From Phoenix dactylifera (Eukaryota > Streptophyta > Magnoliopsida > Arecales > Arecaceae), in contig NC_052397.1 in the NCBI RefSeq assembly GCF_009389715.1, positions 14,208,129 to 14,272,128 on the forward strand: 64,000 nucleotides of DNA, written 5' to 3'. This document shows, one piece after another, positions 34,538 through 47,798 of the stretch; the stretch's first letter is position 1, and each line of letters begins with the position of its first letter. The translations under genes and the position numbers were made by a program. Below the pieces are notes generated by a model, which worked only from the letters and a program-made list of their open reading frames with translations, was not told where the DNA came from and did not search any database.

Positions 34538-37500
34538 TCGCGCTTCGGGTTGTGCTACCGAAGATCAGGTTCCTTGTTGTCATGGTGGATCGTTGCTGAA
34601 AACGAGGTAAGAAGCCCCCGATCTTCTCCCTCATCCTCCCCTCTTCCTAATTAATGCACCAAATGGCTGGAATCCAACAAGGGATCATTGGAAATACACC
34701 ACAAAAAATCACCCTTGTTCCGACCCTGTTTTTCCCCTCTTTCAGAATATCTCCACCGCTGGTGTTCATTGCCAAGGCCCTCGGGTCTCCCTTGTGTTGG
34801 CCCCTGGCTAATGTTGGTATCCCAACCACCAGCGAGCAAGCTAGAACCCAAAAGACTGAGCCAAGAAACCACACTTGTTCGGCCTTGCTTTCTTGCTGAT
34901 TTCATGCCCCTTTGCGCCGGTCGCCATCGCCAGCCATGCCCCATTGCCTGCTATTGGGCCAATGGCTGCGCCACCATACCTTGTGGTCGCTTTAGTCAGT
35001 GCCCTCATTGGCCCCAATCACTGGTAGGCCCCCTAGGCCGTTGACACCTCGGCTTTAGGAAAGGGGCATGGACACATGCTCCTCTAATGCGCAAAAAAAG
35101 GAAAAAAGGAAAAATAGATCCCATCCCTTGATTTCTTCTCTCTACCCTCTCCTCTTCATGACCCATGGGCCCCACCAGTGGGAACCCTTGCAGCATAGGT
35201 TGACCATAGTAAGGGGTCCTGGCCCCTAGATGCCGGGCAGCATGTTGACTCCCACCCCAGCCCTTGCCTAGTGCCTATAGAATATGGTCAACACCCACCC
35301 CTATTGAGTCATCTAAATCCTAGCCGATATTAATCAGTTGAGGAGTACACCCTGTTCGGACTGAAGTAGGCCGTTAGACACTACCGCCTAGCTAGTCCTT
35401 CCTTTCTCCACCTCGATACGGGTATAAATCCTGATCTAGTCTGTTTCAGTCCCCTAAGATTTCTTATTGCATATTTAGATTTTAAAATAGTTGAATATGA
35501 ATTAATTGGATTCTTAAATAGCTTTGAATAGGTACAGCTGATTTGCCTAACTGAACTTTGTGGTTTTAAGACGATCAAAGGTAAGTGACTCCAACACTCC
35601 TTATGAAATTTTGAATCACTGACCAAAGTCGAATTATATGAATTATAAAATTATAAATTATATTTGATATGATTGACCCAGTATTTTATTAAAAATTTAG
35701 GATCAAGTATATGAATTATGAACAATTCAGATTTTATGTCAAATAGCATGGTTCGATGAATATGTTAATATTAATGACTTGTTTATGAAATATAAACTCT
35801 ATATTTATAAAATTTGTATTTTTGTCATGAAAAGAATGATTTCATGATTGCTTTTAGTGTTAGAGACTATTTATGGACTACGAATTCTATAAAGCTATTT
35901 AGTATCTTATTCATGTACGATTTAAGAAAAATATATTCTAAGGAAATATGACTTAAAGAAAATATGATATAAGAAATGACTACAGGCTTTCAGATAGCTA
36001 TGTATGACCCTCCCAACAAGAATAATAGCTAGCAAATTGTGATATCCAGTAAATTACAGCACTATCACGGGTATAAGATGACCATAGCATTTAGTCTGAA
36101 AGTATTATTTTATATCATAGAAAACTGGTTAAATAATTTATAACTTTATCTATGATATATATCTTGGAACTCTATTTATGAATCTGCATGATTTATGCAT
36201 ACACAAATGGATTTTTGTCATAGTTTGTTATATTATTATGTATATGAAAAGCTTTGACTTATAGTAAAAGTTATTCTCCAAATGGTGCATTAAAATTATG
36301 TAAAAGTTATGCTTGATTCGGTAAGGTAGTGCAAGATTTCTTATTGATCTGCGAAGCTCACTCCTCTGTTCTTTTCAGACAAATAAGGTTGTTTGGAGCA
36401 GAGAGGGATAATCCAGGCTTAGAGGTCAAGATAATAAGCTAGGAAGAATAGTGATAGAAATCAAATTTGTTGGCCAACAACAAATCTGGTTAACAATCTT
36501 GGTGATTTATGGGTTTATGTAGTTTTTGAGTATTTAAACCTTCGATTTAGAAGCTCTGTACCAGCACTTTCTTTATTTAATAAAGCGATAAATATTTGGA
36601 CCCTTTATATTATGTACTTTATAGTATGAATTTTGTACAGATCTTCTATTGTAGACTTCACATTATTGTGGGTGATATCCCACGGTAGCACAGTACTGTC
36701 ATGTTCTGGTTTTCGGCATGACACTTAGAATGAATGATAAGGACTTTTATCATGTTACAACATAAAAATTGCGTACATACATAATCCTTAAAAGAACAAA
36801 CTTTCTTACAGTCTCAGGTCATGCAGAATTATAAATTATTAGAACTGTATGAGTTTGAGAGGATAACTGAATGGATTAAATATGCCTACTTCACAACTTA
36901 TATTATTTTAATATAATATGCTAGAAAGCAAGAAATAAAAGATGTGTAAAGGTTATGCATATGTTGATGCACATTCATCATGCAGATGATAAGAAAACTG
37001 CCAAACATAATGTTTAAATATATATTGCTAATATTCATACAGTACCATGATAATGATGATTGATGTCAGAATGATAAATCACTATCATATTTACCTTTTT
37101 TATTAAAAGAATGTGGAAGAAAAAAAGTTGAGCAAGCGGTAGAGTAGCAATCATTGCTAGGAAAGTGCAAGAAGCCTGCAAAAGTGTAGTCACAATATAA
37201 ACAAATATTAAGGTCAATATTAGAAAACAATCCAACTTAGAGATCAGGCTCATGCTTTTAGAAATCAACATTTCCTATTTAATAGGATATTAAATAATTT
37301 TCTGATACCATGTTTACTGAATTATTTTCCTAACTGAAATAACATAAGTGAGCTAAGAGAAACAGCTTTCAGGATAAGACAACATGTAATAAGTGGAAAT
37401 CAAAAAGGAAGAAAATTACAAACTCACCACCACAACAACAAAAGGCACCAAAGAGAAGCTGCTTCCTAACTTTGAGATGATCTCAACAGAGAATCGCTTC

Positions 37501-40500
37501 CGCTCGAGGAAACAGAGTATCAGCACAAGGATTCCTATCGACCACTGTAGAATAAGCTGGCCCAAGGTGCACAAACCACGGAGACCTGTCAATAATCAAC
37601 CAGGATGAAAAGGACCTGGAACAGAATACTTGCTACTTCTTGACTACCAGGTCCATGGTGCAGAGAACAAGGTTGGTTGCTACTGGAGTAGCGATTGGCA
37701 AAGATACAGAAGGTCAACCAATGGATACAGTACATAATATGTTGCCATGATGTGGGTCCTTATACCTAGAACAGTGTAAACAGTAGAAAAGAAACAATTC
37801 TACTTACCAAGAGAAGTGCAGAAACCATGAGGACGAAGAACCTTCTATAGTTTCTTCTTCCTATGCAGTTGTTGAGCCACTGAAGAACCAAGACAGCATA
37901 CGTTAGATAGTCATATAATAAGTTTAGAGAAGACAAGGAAGAATTTGCAGGTAGCCAAGGTCTTACCCTGCAGTGATGATCAAAGCCATCCACACATTTG
38001 TCACAAACTCTACAGTGCTTACTGTACTTTAACACCTAGACAATGTGCAGACAAGATTATTAGGCACGACAATGATGACCAATATGACATAGTTTGGTAC
38101 AGCCAACATAACAAGTTGCACAAATGGAAGGTAAATAAGGACTGCTAATGTGAAAGATGTGTGGAGGTTGGATAATATGCCTACATATTGATATGCATAA
38201 ACAAGTATTAAAATGCTAAGCAAATGTCTCCATATTGGCATGCATAAGCATGTACTAAAATGCTAAGCTACTCATCAATAACTTAGTTCTTCCATGTATT
38301 TACTTCTGAAATCCTGACATTACCATAGAACATGAAGCAAAAGCTACCATGTCAATTGGAAGATATATGCTAAACATGGTCACAAGACTGAGAAATTAAT
38401 TAAAAGAAATGTCACTACCAAATGCTAGTAAGACTTTTACACGACAAATATTCATTGTGATTTAACCACTACAGGAATGTGATCGATGGAAGGTAAACTA
38501 AAAAGGAAAAAATAGAAACAGAAACTGAAATGACTGAAAAATCTTTATTATTTTGCCTGCACTTCACAAAGTGTCCTAGAAACAAAAGAAGCTTGTTCAG
38601 AGGGAGGATCACAAATGTCAGAATTCAGGTTTCACTGCAAGATCCTGAAGCAAGTGCGACAGCCCAAGTAGAAGATTCTGGAAAAGAACTTCTCATCATC
38701 CACTGCTAACATAACAGGTACATTCATGGAGAGAAAACAGCACTGACTGACCAAGAATACATCATTTAAGTAGCAGTGTCCCTTCTTGAAAAAAATGCCA
38801 ATATAGATTTATGTGCAAAACTAAATTGAGGCATGCTCCATCAACTTACAGGCAGCATTTCATTCAGGATTGAAGCAGGGATAAGGCTTATTCAGCTTTT
38901 AACAAACAGGAACATGCAAACAATAGTTATGCCAATCAAATCCTCATGCCAGCCATAGGTATGCCAACAGGAAGCTGTCATAAGTAATTCACCTGGAAAG
39001 CCATCATTTATGCCTGCCCCCTAATTTTCTATGAATAAAAACACCATCAGGCAAAAGTTACTTTAAAAATTGTAGCCAAAAAAGGGAATAACTTGGAGCA
39101 TAATTATTTCAATTCTGCTTATCTTAAAACCAATTGCAGCCACAATTTTCAGATGCAACAATGTGGTTACATATAAGTTGTATATTTAATAAAGAACATA
39201 CAATGATGATAACCAGCAAGCCATGTCCATTCATTTTTGTTAAAGAACAAAAAAATCATTAAATGCTTTTCAATATTTCAACTGGAAAACTCGATAAGAA
39301 ACAATAATACTCTAAATAATTTGCAATGATAAAACATTGTATACAAGTCAAATAGCACATTCATGTTTTGCTTCTGCAAACACTACCAGTAGTTTAAAGA
39401 CAAGCACAGGTGAGACATGATGTGATTCAATGGATAACAAAAAAAGTTTTATACACTACAGTACCAATGAATATGATCATCGCCTGATGCAGATTGCATA
39501 CCTCAACTTTACATAAACTGCAGTAGAACATGCCGTCCTCACTCATTTGCTGTTCAGATGACTGTTCACGTGAATGGGACTGATTACATAACAAAGGGCA
39601 CCATCTCAAGAATACTGCCAAGAATGTATTGCAACAAGATAAGCTTTCTCTCGGAAGTCTGTCACTTGACTTTCCATCAATGGCCTCTTTGTTGATAGTT
39701 TCATCTAGACATTTGTCACCAGTTGTTGCGGCATGTGCTTCATTTTTCAAGCTGTCTCCTCTGAATTCCTTGGGTTGAGTCTGTTTTGCATTGCCCTCTA
39801 GTTGAAGACATTTCTTAGACCTGAAAAGTCCTGGATCTGCAGGATTTGTTGCAGCACACCAAACATATAAAAAGAAGACGCATGTAACCTGACAAGAAAC
39901 ACTTGAATTATCAGTACTTTTGAGTTTTGCAAGCAGCATTTAAGTCCTTGCATATGTTACAGATTAATTCTACAAAGATACCTACCTCTTAAATTGTAAG
40001 ATCTTGACAACCACACTGTTTCAGTCTGTGTCCAATAACAATTAACTAAATTATTTTATCAGCATACAGGCAACTCAACTTGTTATGCTTATATCGTGAG
40101 GTGACCAGCACAAAATTGTCAACAGAAAATTCATAGACCCTATTACACATTATATGTGAGAGTTATGGCCTGTTATAGATATATAATTAGGTTATTTCTG
40201 TCGTTATTGCATCATTTTGAGCAAGTTTCAAGGTCTCATAGCTTGGTATTCTTCCTTGTGGGCCTTTTGTAACACTGGAAACTTGCTATGCAAAATATGC
40301 TTAACTTATGCTTATCTCCAACATAGGTTTAAGTAGCATGATGTAATCCTTATACCTGTTTAAAATCACAACATTTGATCACATTACTGGAATGTTTTTA
40401 TCAAAGTTAAAATATGGATGTTATCAGGTATCCAAGTGCAACATGCTGATTTTAGGGTGCTTCTTATGCTAAGATATATAGGACATTGGGCTTAAATAAT

Positions 40501-41699
40501 AACCAAACAACTCATTTAGGTGCATATAGGGAATTTCAATTTTAGTACTTGTAAACAACTATATAACTTATCATTTTTTTTGCAGATCCAAGATGGTAAA
40601 CATTATACCTGAAGAACATCACAGAGAGAGGGAGATGGTTCGCAAGCCTAATGGATATTATTTTATATAAAATTCCAAACTGCTTGATATCAAAGTTAAT
40701 TATAAATAATTAAGTTTGTAATGGATGTTTTCTGCTATCAAGTCCAAGACAACATACCCTAATTTCTCTAGCATAGCTTAGCTTATTGAAGATGATCTTG
40801 CCACTCCTACCAAAGGGGAAAAAAAACAGATGTTCAAGCCACCAGTATCTACAAAAGGGATATTTGGATTTTTACAAGAAAATTTCACCATATCTGACGC
40901 TAATTCATGGGGGGGCAGAAGGGGCAACCTATGATTTCCAACATTATGCCACGAAAAAAAATCATACACCAAAACAATGATCTCGCTAAATTATACTACA
41001 TGAATCTTACAACATTCAGTCATCAAAAGGCACCAGAATTAAACATACCGGTCCACATTCACAATCACTAGAAATATGAAAAATCAAAGAATAAAACCAT
41101 ACTACGGAAAAACCAATCTGCCTCACCAAAATGTGCGTAACAATCTTTATTTATTAGTCAAAATGCACAACAAAAGCGTACAAATAAACAAATGCATGCC
41201 ATTTGTTCATGAAAAATTTAAGAAATAAATTCAACAAAACAAAGATAGAAAATAGGGACAGCCCACATCAAGGAAAGGCCAACAAAATCAGATCCAACTC
41301 CAACAACAGAAAATTTAAATATCCAACAAAGCAACCACAGCAGATAGATCTCAACTCAAATAACCAAAAAATAGAAGGAAAGAAAACAAAGATCAACATC
41401 ACCACAAAAACAGAAGATTCCACAGCGGTAGTGAAATGGCTTACCAGGGGAGTGTAGATCCCTATCACCACATATTCAAAGAGCTTCTTTCCAACAAAGG
41501 GAGCAAAGAACACATAGAAAGCAAACCCCAGTGCCAGAAAAACAGCTATAGCCACCACCTACACAATGCAAGACAAAATCAGAACCCATTACAAGAAACA
41601 GAGAAGAAAAAACAGAGGAAGAAGAAGCAGAAATGTTTTTTTAAAAAAAAATCATACCTGAAGGGGATGATATGGAAGCTGCCACCCATTCTTCCTCAT
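30783..41699 (-). CDS. PAT22: DHHC-type protein S-acyltransferase (palmitoyltransferase), PAT22-like
   Basis: Nine exons on the minus strand join in frame: 41658-41699, 41445-41558, 39502-39888, 37967-38035, 37808-37879, 37428-37556, 37095-37175, 33407-33598 and 30783-31574. They give 625 residues, all with GT-AG introns. The start MRKNGWQLPYHPLQ is the typical start of this plant subgroup. Membrane segments lie at about 15-33, 38-58, 213-243 and 270-293. The cysteine-rich domain spans about 173-220: C175 and C178 (FYCSLC), then HCRVCDKCVDGFDHHCR, with the catalytic Cys of DHHC at 203, followed by WLNNCIGRRNY. DHHC enzymes attach palmitate to cysteines of membrane-associated proteins through an acyl-enzyme on this Cys. 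The long polar tail with SSFSAFHRGAWCTPPRLFLE and KISPWTLARLNADEVSKAA is characteristic of the PAT19-22 clade, and I place it closest to Arabidopsis PAT22 from memory. Intron 7 carries a solo LTR. Confidence 0.95.
31817..31867. repeat. Poly(C) followed by A-rich tract
   Basis: An uninterrupted run of 22 C is followed by AACAACAAC and a long A run, in the last intron of the S-acyltransferase gene. Run lengths may be unreliable if the assembly is noisy here. Confidence 0.85.
34271..36723. mobile_element. Solo LTR (about 2.45 kb) in intron 7 of the S-acyltransferase gene
   Basis: The insertion is flanked by the 5-bp duplication CTTAG (34266-34270 and 36724-36728). Its ends are mirror images: CGTCATGCC at the left and GGCATGACA at the right. 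The first base is probably a decayed T, so the ancestral ends were TGTCATGCC...GGCATGACA. No gag or pol coding sequence is present, so unequal recombination has left one long LTR. The left part is GC-richer and contains a (TC)22 microsatellite; the right part is AT-rich. Confidence 0.8.
34491..34534. repeat. (TC)22 microsatellite inside the solo LTR
   Basis: A perfect 44-base TC run, the longest dinucleotide repeat in the window. Confidence 0.95.
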
Positions 41700-42120
41700 T
41701 TTGAACCTCTGATTGAAGCCAAAAATGCGAATGCTGAGATGGAAAGATGAAGAAAAAAGGGATTTTTTTTTAAATCTTTTGTTTTGTCTGTTCCCTCAGG
41801 AAGACATGGGTTTGATCAACCTGCAAACCCCTCAAGGTTGCAATGTATATTCTCGGCAGCCACAGCAGTGGGAGGAGAAGGAAGTAGCAATCAATCACTG
41901 ATGTGGGGTTGGAAGGGATGAAGGGTTTGGAGATTGGAGAACAAGAGGAGAAGGTGAAGAGAGGGGATCCCTCTTTCAAGACCCATAAATCCAGTGAGGC
42001 TTTGGTTTATGGGAAAAAGTGGTGAGCTGATGGGTATTCCTTGTCTTGTGAACCCTCCTTTTTTTCTTTTTTGCCCCCCCAAGGAGACCAAGGATCTGGC
42101 TGGTGTGATTGTGACTGAGG
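41700..42120 (-). promoter_or_regulatory. PAT22: Presumed 5' UTR and promoter region of the S-acyltransferase gene
   Basis: The ATG at 41699 lies in AAAATGAGG context. Upstream on the minus strand is sequence of mixed composition with no other coding signal. No TATA box could be chosen with confidence, so the transcription start is not placed. Confidence 0.35.
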
Positions 42121-45100
42121 TAAATAAATAGAATCAATGGATGGGTAGATGGATTTTGCTTTCTTTGCCCATCCATGACTAGATTATCACCAAAATACCC
42201 CTTTCTTTGTTACTAGCCTCATCCCATGCTGCCATGGGGGCCCTTGATCTAGGGCAAGACATGGGATTTGAGTGAGGTGATAGGCTAAAAACCACATGGG
42301 AGATGGGCTTGGTGCCTTGTGGTTTAGCCTCTTTTTTCTTCTTCTTCTTTTTTTTTTTTTTTTTCCTTTCCTCTTTTTTTTTTTTTATTTTTTATTTTTT
42401 TATTTTTAATATTAATATCTTACACACAATAGATGTGGATACAGTCCATAAAATTTTTAAAAAATAAAGAGTTGCAAAAAAAATGGATCCAAATAAAATC
42501 TCTAAAATGATGAACCGAATGAGAGCCCTCCACCTGTCATTAGGCTTTGGTAAAAAATAATATAAAAAAATTGTGTGGATATATGGATGGCATGTCAAAA
42601 GGAGAGCTTCTAAAAAGATTTAGGAGAGATATGGGCTCTTAGATTCAGAGTGGCACCTCATTCTGCCCCATATGGTAGATGGAAGATGATGATCTTTTAG
42701 GGAGGATGAGCCAAGCCCATCACCACAATTGACCCTCTCAGAAAAGGCTCAACCTTGCAGGAGAAACTGATGTGGATCATTGGATCCAGGCTTGAGCCAC
42801 ATAAAGTAGGGTCCATCTGCTTTTCAGTTCAGTCAAAATGTTCCCAAGGGACCCCACATGTCATCCCATCATATGCAGACAAGACCAAAAGCCTGCCACT
42901 TGTGGATGATGATTGCTACTTGACATTGCCCTTTTGCATTTGTCTTGAAGCTCATTGGCCTCTGTTGTTCAATATTTAGCTACTATTCCATCATTTGAGA
43001 GGAAATGAGCTGCAGGGAATCCTCATTCCTCTACTCAAAGAGCCTATTTAGAAACTAACGCTGTGCATGTTTGAGCAATGGGATTGGTCAGAGTTTGAGA
43101 ACCTCTTCTATCTGTCTTTGTGCTGTGAGGTGAATCTTGGTGTGCCCCAATCCAGGTCCCAAAATCACCAGAGATACCTTTCAGATGATGTGTTGGGCAA
43201 AAGAGGGTGAAATCAGCTTTGGGTCCAGGGTTCTGTGAGCCAGGAAGGCTGCTTCTTGCCCTTGGGGGTTGTGCTCTTTTTGGCCTTTTCTTGTCAGTGG
43301 ATGGAACCTTGCATAAAATGAGATGGCATTAGGTTCTGCTCCTACTAAAGAAATTAATGTCATCAGATTCCCCATCCCAACCACCAATTCTCTCTCTTGC
43401 TTTCCGTTTCTCTATCCATAACTATTGAATCCTCAATCATGCCACGCAAGGCAACCTCACCAAGAGAAAAATGCAGCAAATGACTCACATTTGATGGATT
43501 GTAGCTTGGTTCCTGGGACTCAAGTAGACCAAGGAAGCTTAAATTGCTGCTACTTGTTTCAGATATATAGCAGCGTTTTTTGATATACCTCGCCAAAGAT
43601 ACTTGCCCAGATGGGGCTGACCAAACCTTTGAAATATGTCATTTAGATTTAATTAGCTCCCCCTTATTAACATATGCCATTGAATGTAGACCAAAAATGG
43701 GCTACTTTAGATGGTCATTGGACATAGATTTTGTTCTACGCAATTGAGGTAATGCAACAAGCAATAGATGTATGACATCTGACTACTCTTCTTCCTAGTT
43801 TTCACTGGAGATATAACAAGAAGAAAAAGGTATCATGCAACCATATGCCTTCCCTTCTCAGATTGGGCAGCATCAATCATGTTGCATGGCCCCTTTGGTA
43901 CAGTGTTTGCGAGCCATCTTAGCACTAGATTTAAAGATGACAATTTGCACATAAAGGGTGATCGATTGTTCCATGTATTGCCTTCTCGGCATCCATCTTA
44001 TCTGCTTGGTGATGAGAAATGTGTTTAAGGGAGCACAAGGAGTAGATTGGTGATCTGGACACTGGATCTAGCTCTAAGCTTCTTGTTGCCTAGATCTCAT
44101 CACGATATATCCTTGAGCAAGATCGCAAATAAACTACTAATCAAACAGTCTAATTGACTTCTTCAAAACTAGCAATCCACTAAAGAAAATACTTCACACA
44201 TGCCTTTTTGAAAACTACCATCATCGCCACGATCATTCAAACAGATTCTGTTGATATACTTTCATCAACTACAATATGTATGTTAAAGAACAAGCCAAGC
44301 GAGTTTGTCAATAGAGTGGATGGCAGGATGCGGAAAAAGTACTGATTCTTTAGCCATAGAGTATCAAGAGCAATCAATCAAGTCAATTATATATAGATAT
44401 ATGATGGATCCTATAGATTATCGTATGATACCTTGTAGATGATGCAGTTACTTATTTTACCGCATCGATATGAGTCAAATTTGTTATAATAGATGGCTAG
44501 TAGCACCTTGAGATGGTCCCCAAGACTGATTTCCTTTCCTAGCCGCAAATGAAAGACCAATGTGACTAACTATTTCTTTTACTAAGCTAGAAAAATTGAT
44601 CACATGCTTGTCTTACACATAGAAATACAAGACGTACAGAAGTACCTTAGAGCTGTGAGTGGCAATTGGTCAGCTCAGATCGGATACAGGTCAAATCAGG
44701 ATATAGATAAATTATCAATCCAAAACCGATCTATTTACGAAACAAGTATCCATCTCATCCAGCATTACTCATTTACTAAACAGGTTGAATCAGGTTAAAT
44801 GGATCGAATAGATTAACTTCTTAACCTATTAAATAGCTCAAATAAGTTAAATATGTTAAGTTAACAAGACAGAATAAACAGATTTTAAACACGTTAACTT
44901 GATCAAAAAAGATTAAATGGATCATACATCTAAATTTAAAATTGATCCTTTTAATAAACTAGATACATTTACGTCAAACCCGGAGGCGGATCCTCTGCGA
45001 TCAAGCTGACTATCGAGTTAGTTTACAGAATTTCAAGCTCCACTTTATTAAATTTTTATCAAATCACGTGAAAGGATGACTAACTTGCCATACCATTTAC

Positions 45101-47240
45101 TACCCCAAAGAGAGAGAAAAAGCCAGAGTGACCGCTCCCATCTTCTCATTGTCTTCTTTAACCGGTCTTCACATGCGGACCGCCACCTTATTTCCATAAC
45201 CGACGAAAAAATAAACAAAGGTCTCTCGTCAATCGCACGCCTTTCGGCGCAAGCAACGGCAGGATGATGGCGGTGTGGGATATATTGTTTTCATGTGACT
45301 GCTTCGAGAAAACATGAGCCATGTGATGCAACCTAACCGAAACCCAGGGGAATCTTCTCTTGGCTTGCATTTGGGCCACGTTTTTTATCCAATGCCAGCG
45401 GAAATTTCTTGTGAACATTATAAAAATTTCTTGACGTATTGTGTATCAATCCAGAGCATCGCCTAAACCAAAAAGAAGGTTCACAGAGAGGTATTTACTT
45501 ACTGCATCATGATGCATCGACTCTTCACCACAGCTCTATTCACCATAATAGAATCCCAAAACGTTTCAAGTCTGAAATGTTTCCATGCCTCTAACAAACC
45601 ATAACGGGGTTCTGGTATTATAACAAACCCCAAACGGATACCGTTACAGTTTGTTAGGAAAAACAGCTCTGCTCTAACACTCTTGTGAGAGGCTCTATAT
45701 AAACTAGAGGAGATGATCAGATCTGTGTAATAAAGTTTCACCATTCATCTTCACATCTTCTTCCTTCTCCCTCCTTCCTTAGAACTTCAACAGCAATGCC
45801 ATTGTGGATCAAAATCACTTCGTGAATCGCATCCTCGTCTTGCATGAGGCAGCAAGGAATGGTGGTATTCCAGGTTGGTACTATTTTGTGACTTACAGGT
45901 AGTTTGCTGTCACATACCTTGTGGAAGTTAGCTTAGGGGAATATTGAAGTATTGCACAAAGAATTAGATACAGAAACAACGAAGCAAACAAAGGGAAAGA
46001 AAAACGTAAAGATTTACGTAGCTTGATCTACGGCCTACGTCCACGGGTGGAGATAATCTAGAAAGGTTGGCTAATGGTAGAAAAAGTACAAAGAGGGGAG
46101 AAGAAGGTCCTAGTATAGAAGCTCTCAAATCTCATACGTGCTCAAAAATCCAAAAAATATAAGCGTAGTCCTTAGGTGGAGCCTATCTGTCTGCAGACAC
46201 TTTAAAATCTGGGTCAAGGGCTTCCCCAAATTAGAGGTAGCAATCGGATCAGGTCGAACAAAATATGGATTGGATTGGATACACGGTAGATTAAAAATAA
46301 GTCAATTTGAATCCAATCTATTTATTAATAAATAAGTTAAAAATTTACATCCAAACTTAGCCAGCTTATGAAATAAATAATCTAATTTGATCTACAATAA
46401 ATTGAAATAAGTTAAATTAAGGCACAACGTGCGTAGTACACATAATTCCCTGCCGTGAGTCTCATTCCCCGGGTAAGAGTCGAAGTGCAGAAACCCCCTT
46501 AACAAAACACTTAACACAAAGAAAGCAAAAAAAAAAAAAAAAAAAAAATTACTTCTCCTTCATTTCCACTGCTCATGATCATGAGTATAATTCCAACCCA
46601 TGTGTTGATTTTAAGTTCTCTTGCTCGGCTGCTGTCAAAGCAATAAGAAAGGCAGTGCCTCAATGGAGATGCCGACCACCCCATGCTACTTTCGCATGTA
46701 TTGCTTCTACTCGCACAATGCAAGCTTCAGCTCACTCTCAGTTCTGCTGTAGTTCCCATCATGAGATAGGAGCCTACCATTTTCCCCTTTTTTTTTTTTT
46801 ATTGTTAGTACCCCCATGGGTACATGTATCTATATTGCATCAAGTTAGCCCCTACATCAACAAGTACCCAACCAGGCCCGAGGACATTACAAACTCTAAT
46901 TCTTTTTAAAATAAATCCAAAGTTTAAACCCTTTCCATTCCCAAAAGTCTCAAATTCTTGTTCCCTCTTACATGCGTCTGGTATTTAGTATATAAAAAAT
47001 GCAGGGAATGAGATCCATGCATATTCAACCTCTTTCAACTTTACCCAAACCACAGAATGCTCCTCCACATGAATGGATAATGTGGCCTCCTCCCCTTTTT
47101 ATATTTACTTCTTTTCAAACTTACTGATCCCTGGTCATGAACCTGTGTAATATAATGGAGTTCAATTGAGTTCGGGCACACACCAACAATGCACAGGCGC
47201 AGAGAGAGAGAGAGAGAGAGAGAAAGCATTCTTGGATTAC
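42121..47240. other. Gene-poor intergenic region between the S-acyltransferase and formin genes
   Basis: No protein-coding gene was recognised. It begins with T-rich low-complexity sequence (42330-42420). At 44654 a stretch starting TGTGAGTGGCAATTGG, and at 46229 one starting TAGAGGTAGCAATCGG, resemble left ends of hAT-like MITEs, with GGTTGAATCAGGTT and GGATTGGATTGGAT words inside. No matching right ends were found. At 45699-45740 TATATAAAC and AATAAAG occur close together, as in a promoter or LTR. (AG)11 lies at 47201-47222. Confidence 0.4.
45950..46140. mobile_element. Possible LTR-retrotransposon fragment
   Basis: GTAAAGATTTACGTAGCTTG followed by GGCCTACGTCCACGGG resembles a block I associate with the LTRs of plant Copia elements (GATTTACGTGGTTCG...CCTACGTCCACGGG). 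No ends or target duplications were found, so it is only a fragment call. Confidence 0.3.
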
Positions 47241-47798
47241 AAAATTACATCGAAAAATGTAGATACAAATTTAATTTTCGCATCGCTTTCACCTCTATAA
47301 CACAACTGCTAACCTATGCCTTACCATATCGAGCCAATAGGAAAAAAAATGAAATGGAATAGGAATGGAGCAAACAATAAATTTACAAAAAGAATCGAAT
47401 GAACTATTAGCGATCGGCATTGTACAAGAATACAGATTCGGGAGCTCCTTTTGGCCAGGGGTCGGGCGTTTGCCTCCAAAATAACTGTACTTACATGAAC
47501 AATGGAACTGGCATCAGTAACACAGCTGAAAGACTCGTATCACTTAAGAGCTGAGAGTCACAAGGATCAGGAATAGAGTTGAGAATTACCAGGATCAGGT
47601 GTTCACTGCTGTGAGGTTTGCTGTACACGAATTCAATGGCATGCTTCCAGAAGCAGCTGGCCCAGTTTTCTATCCTCGAGTCCTGACTGCCAAATGTTAT
47701 GGGGGCAGCATTGGTTCCCCAGGCAGGCAGAGATCAAAATTGAAATGCCAACATTAGCAGGTCAGAGAGGTCATCTAATATCCTTTTCTTGTTGATTT

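Noticed and set aside
45699-45740. TATATAAAC plus AATAAAG suggesting an LTR or promoter
   Set aside because: No element ends, duplication or primer site could be found.
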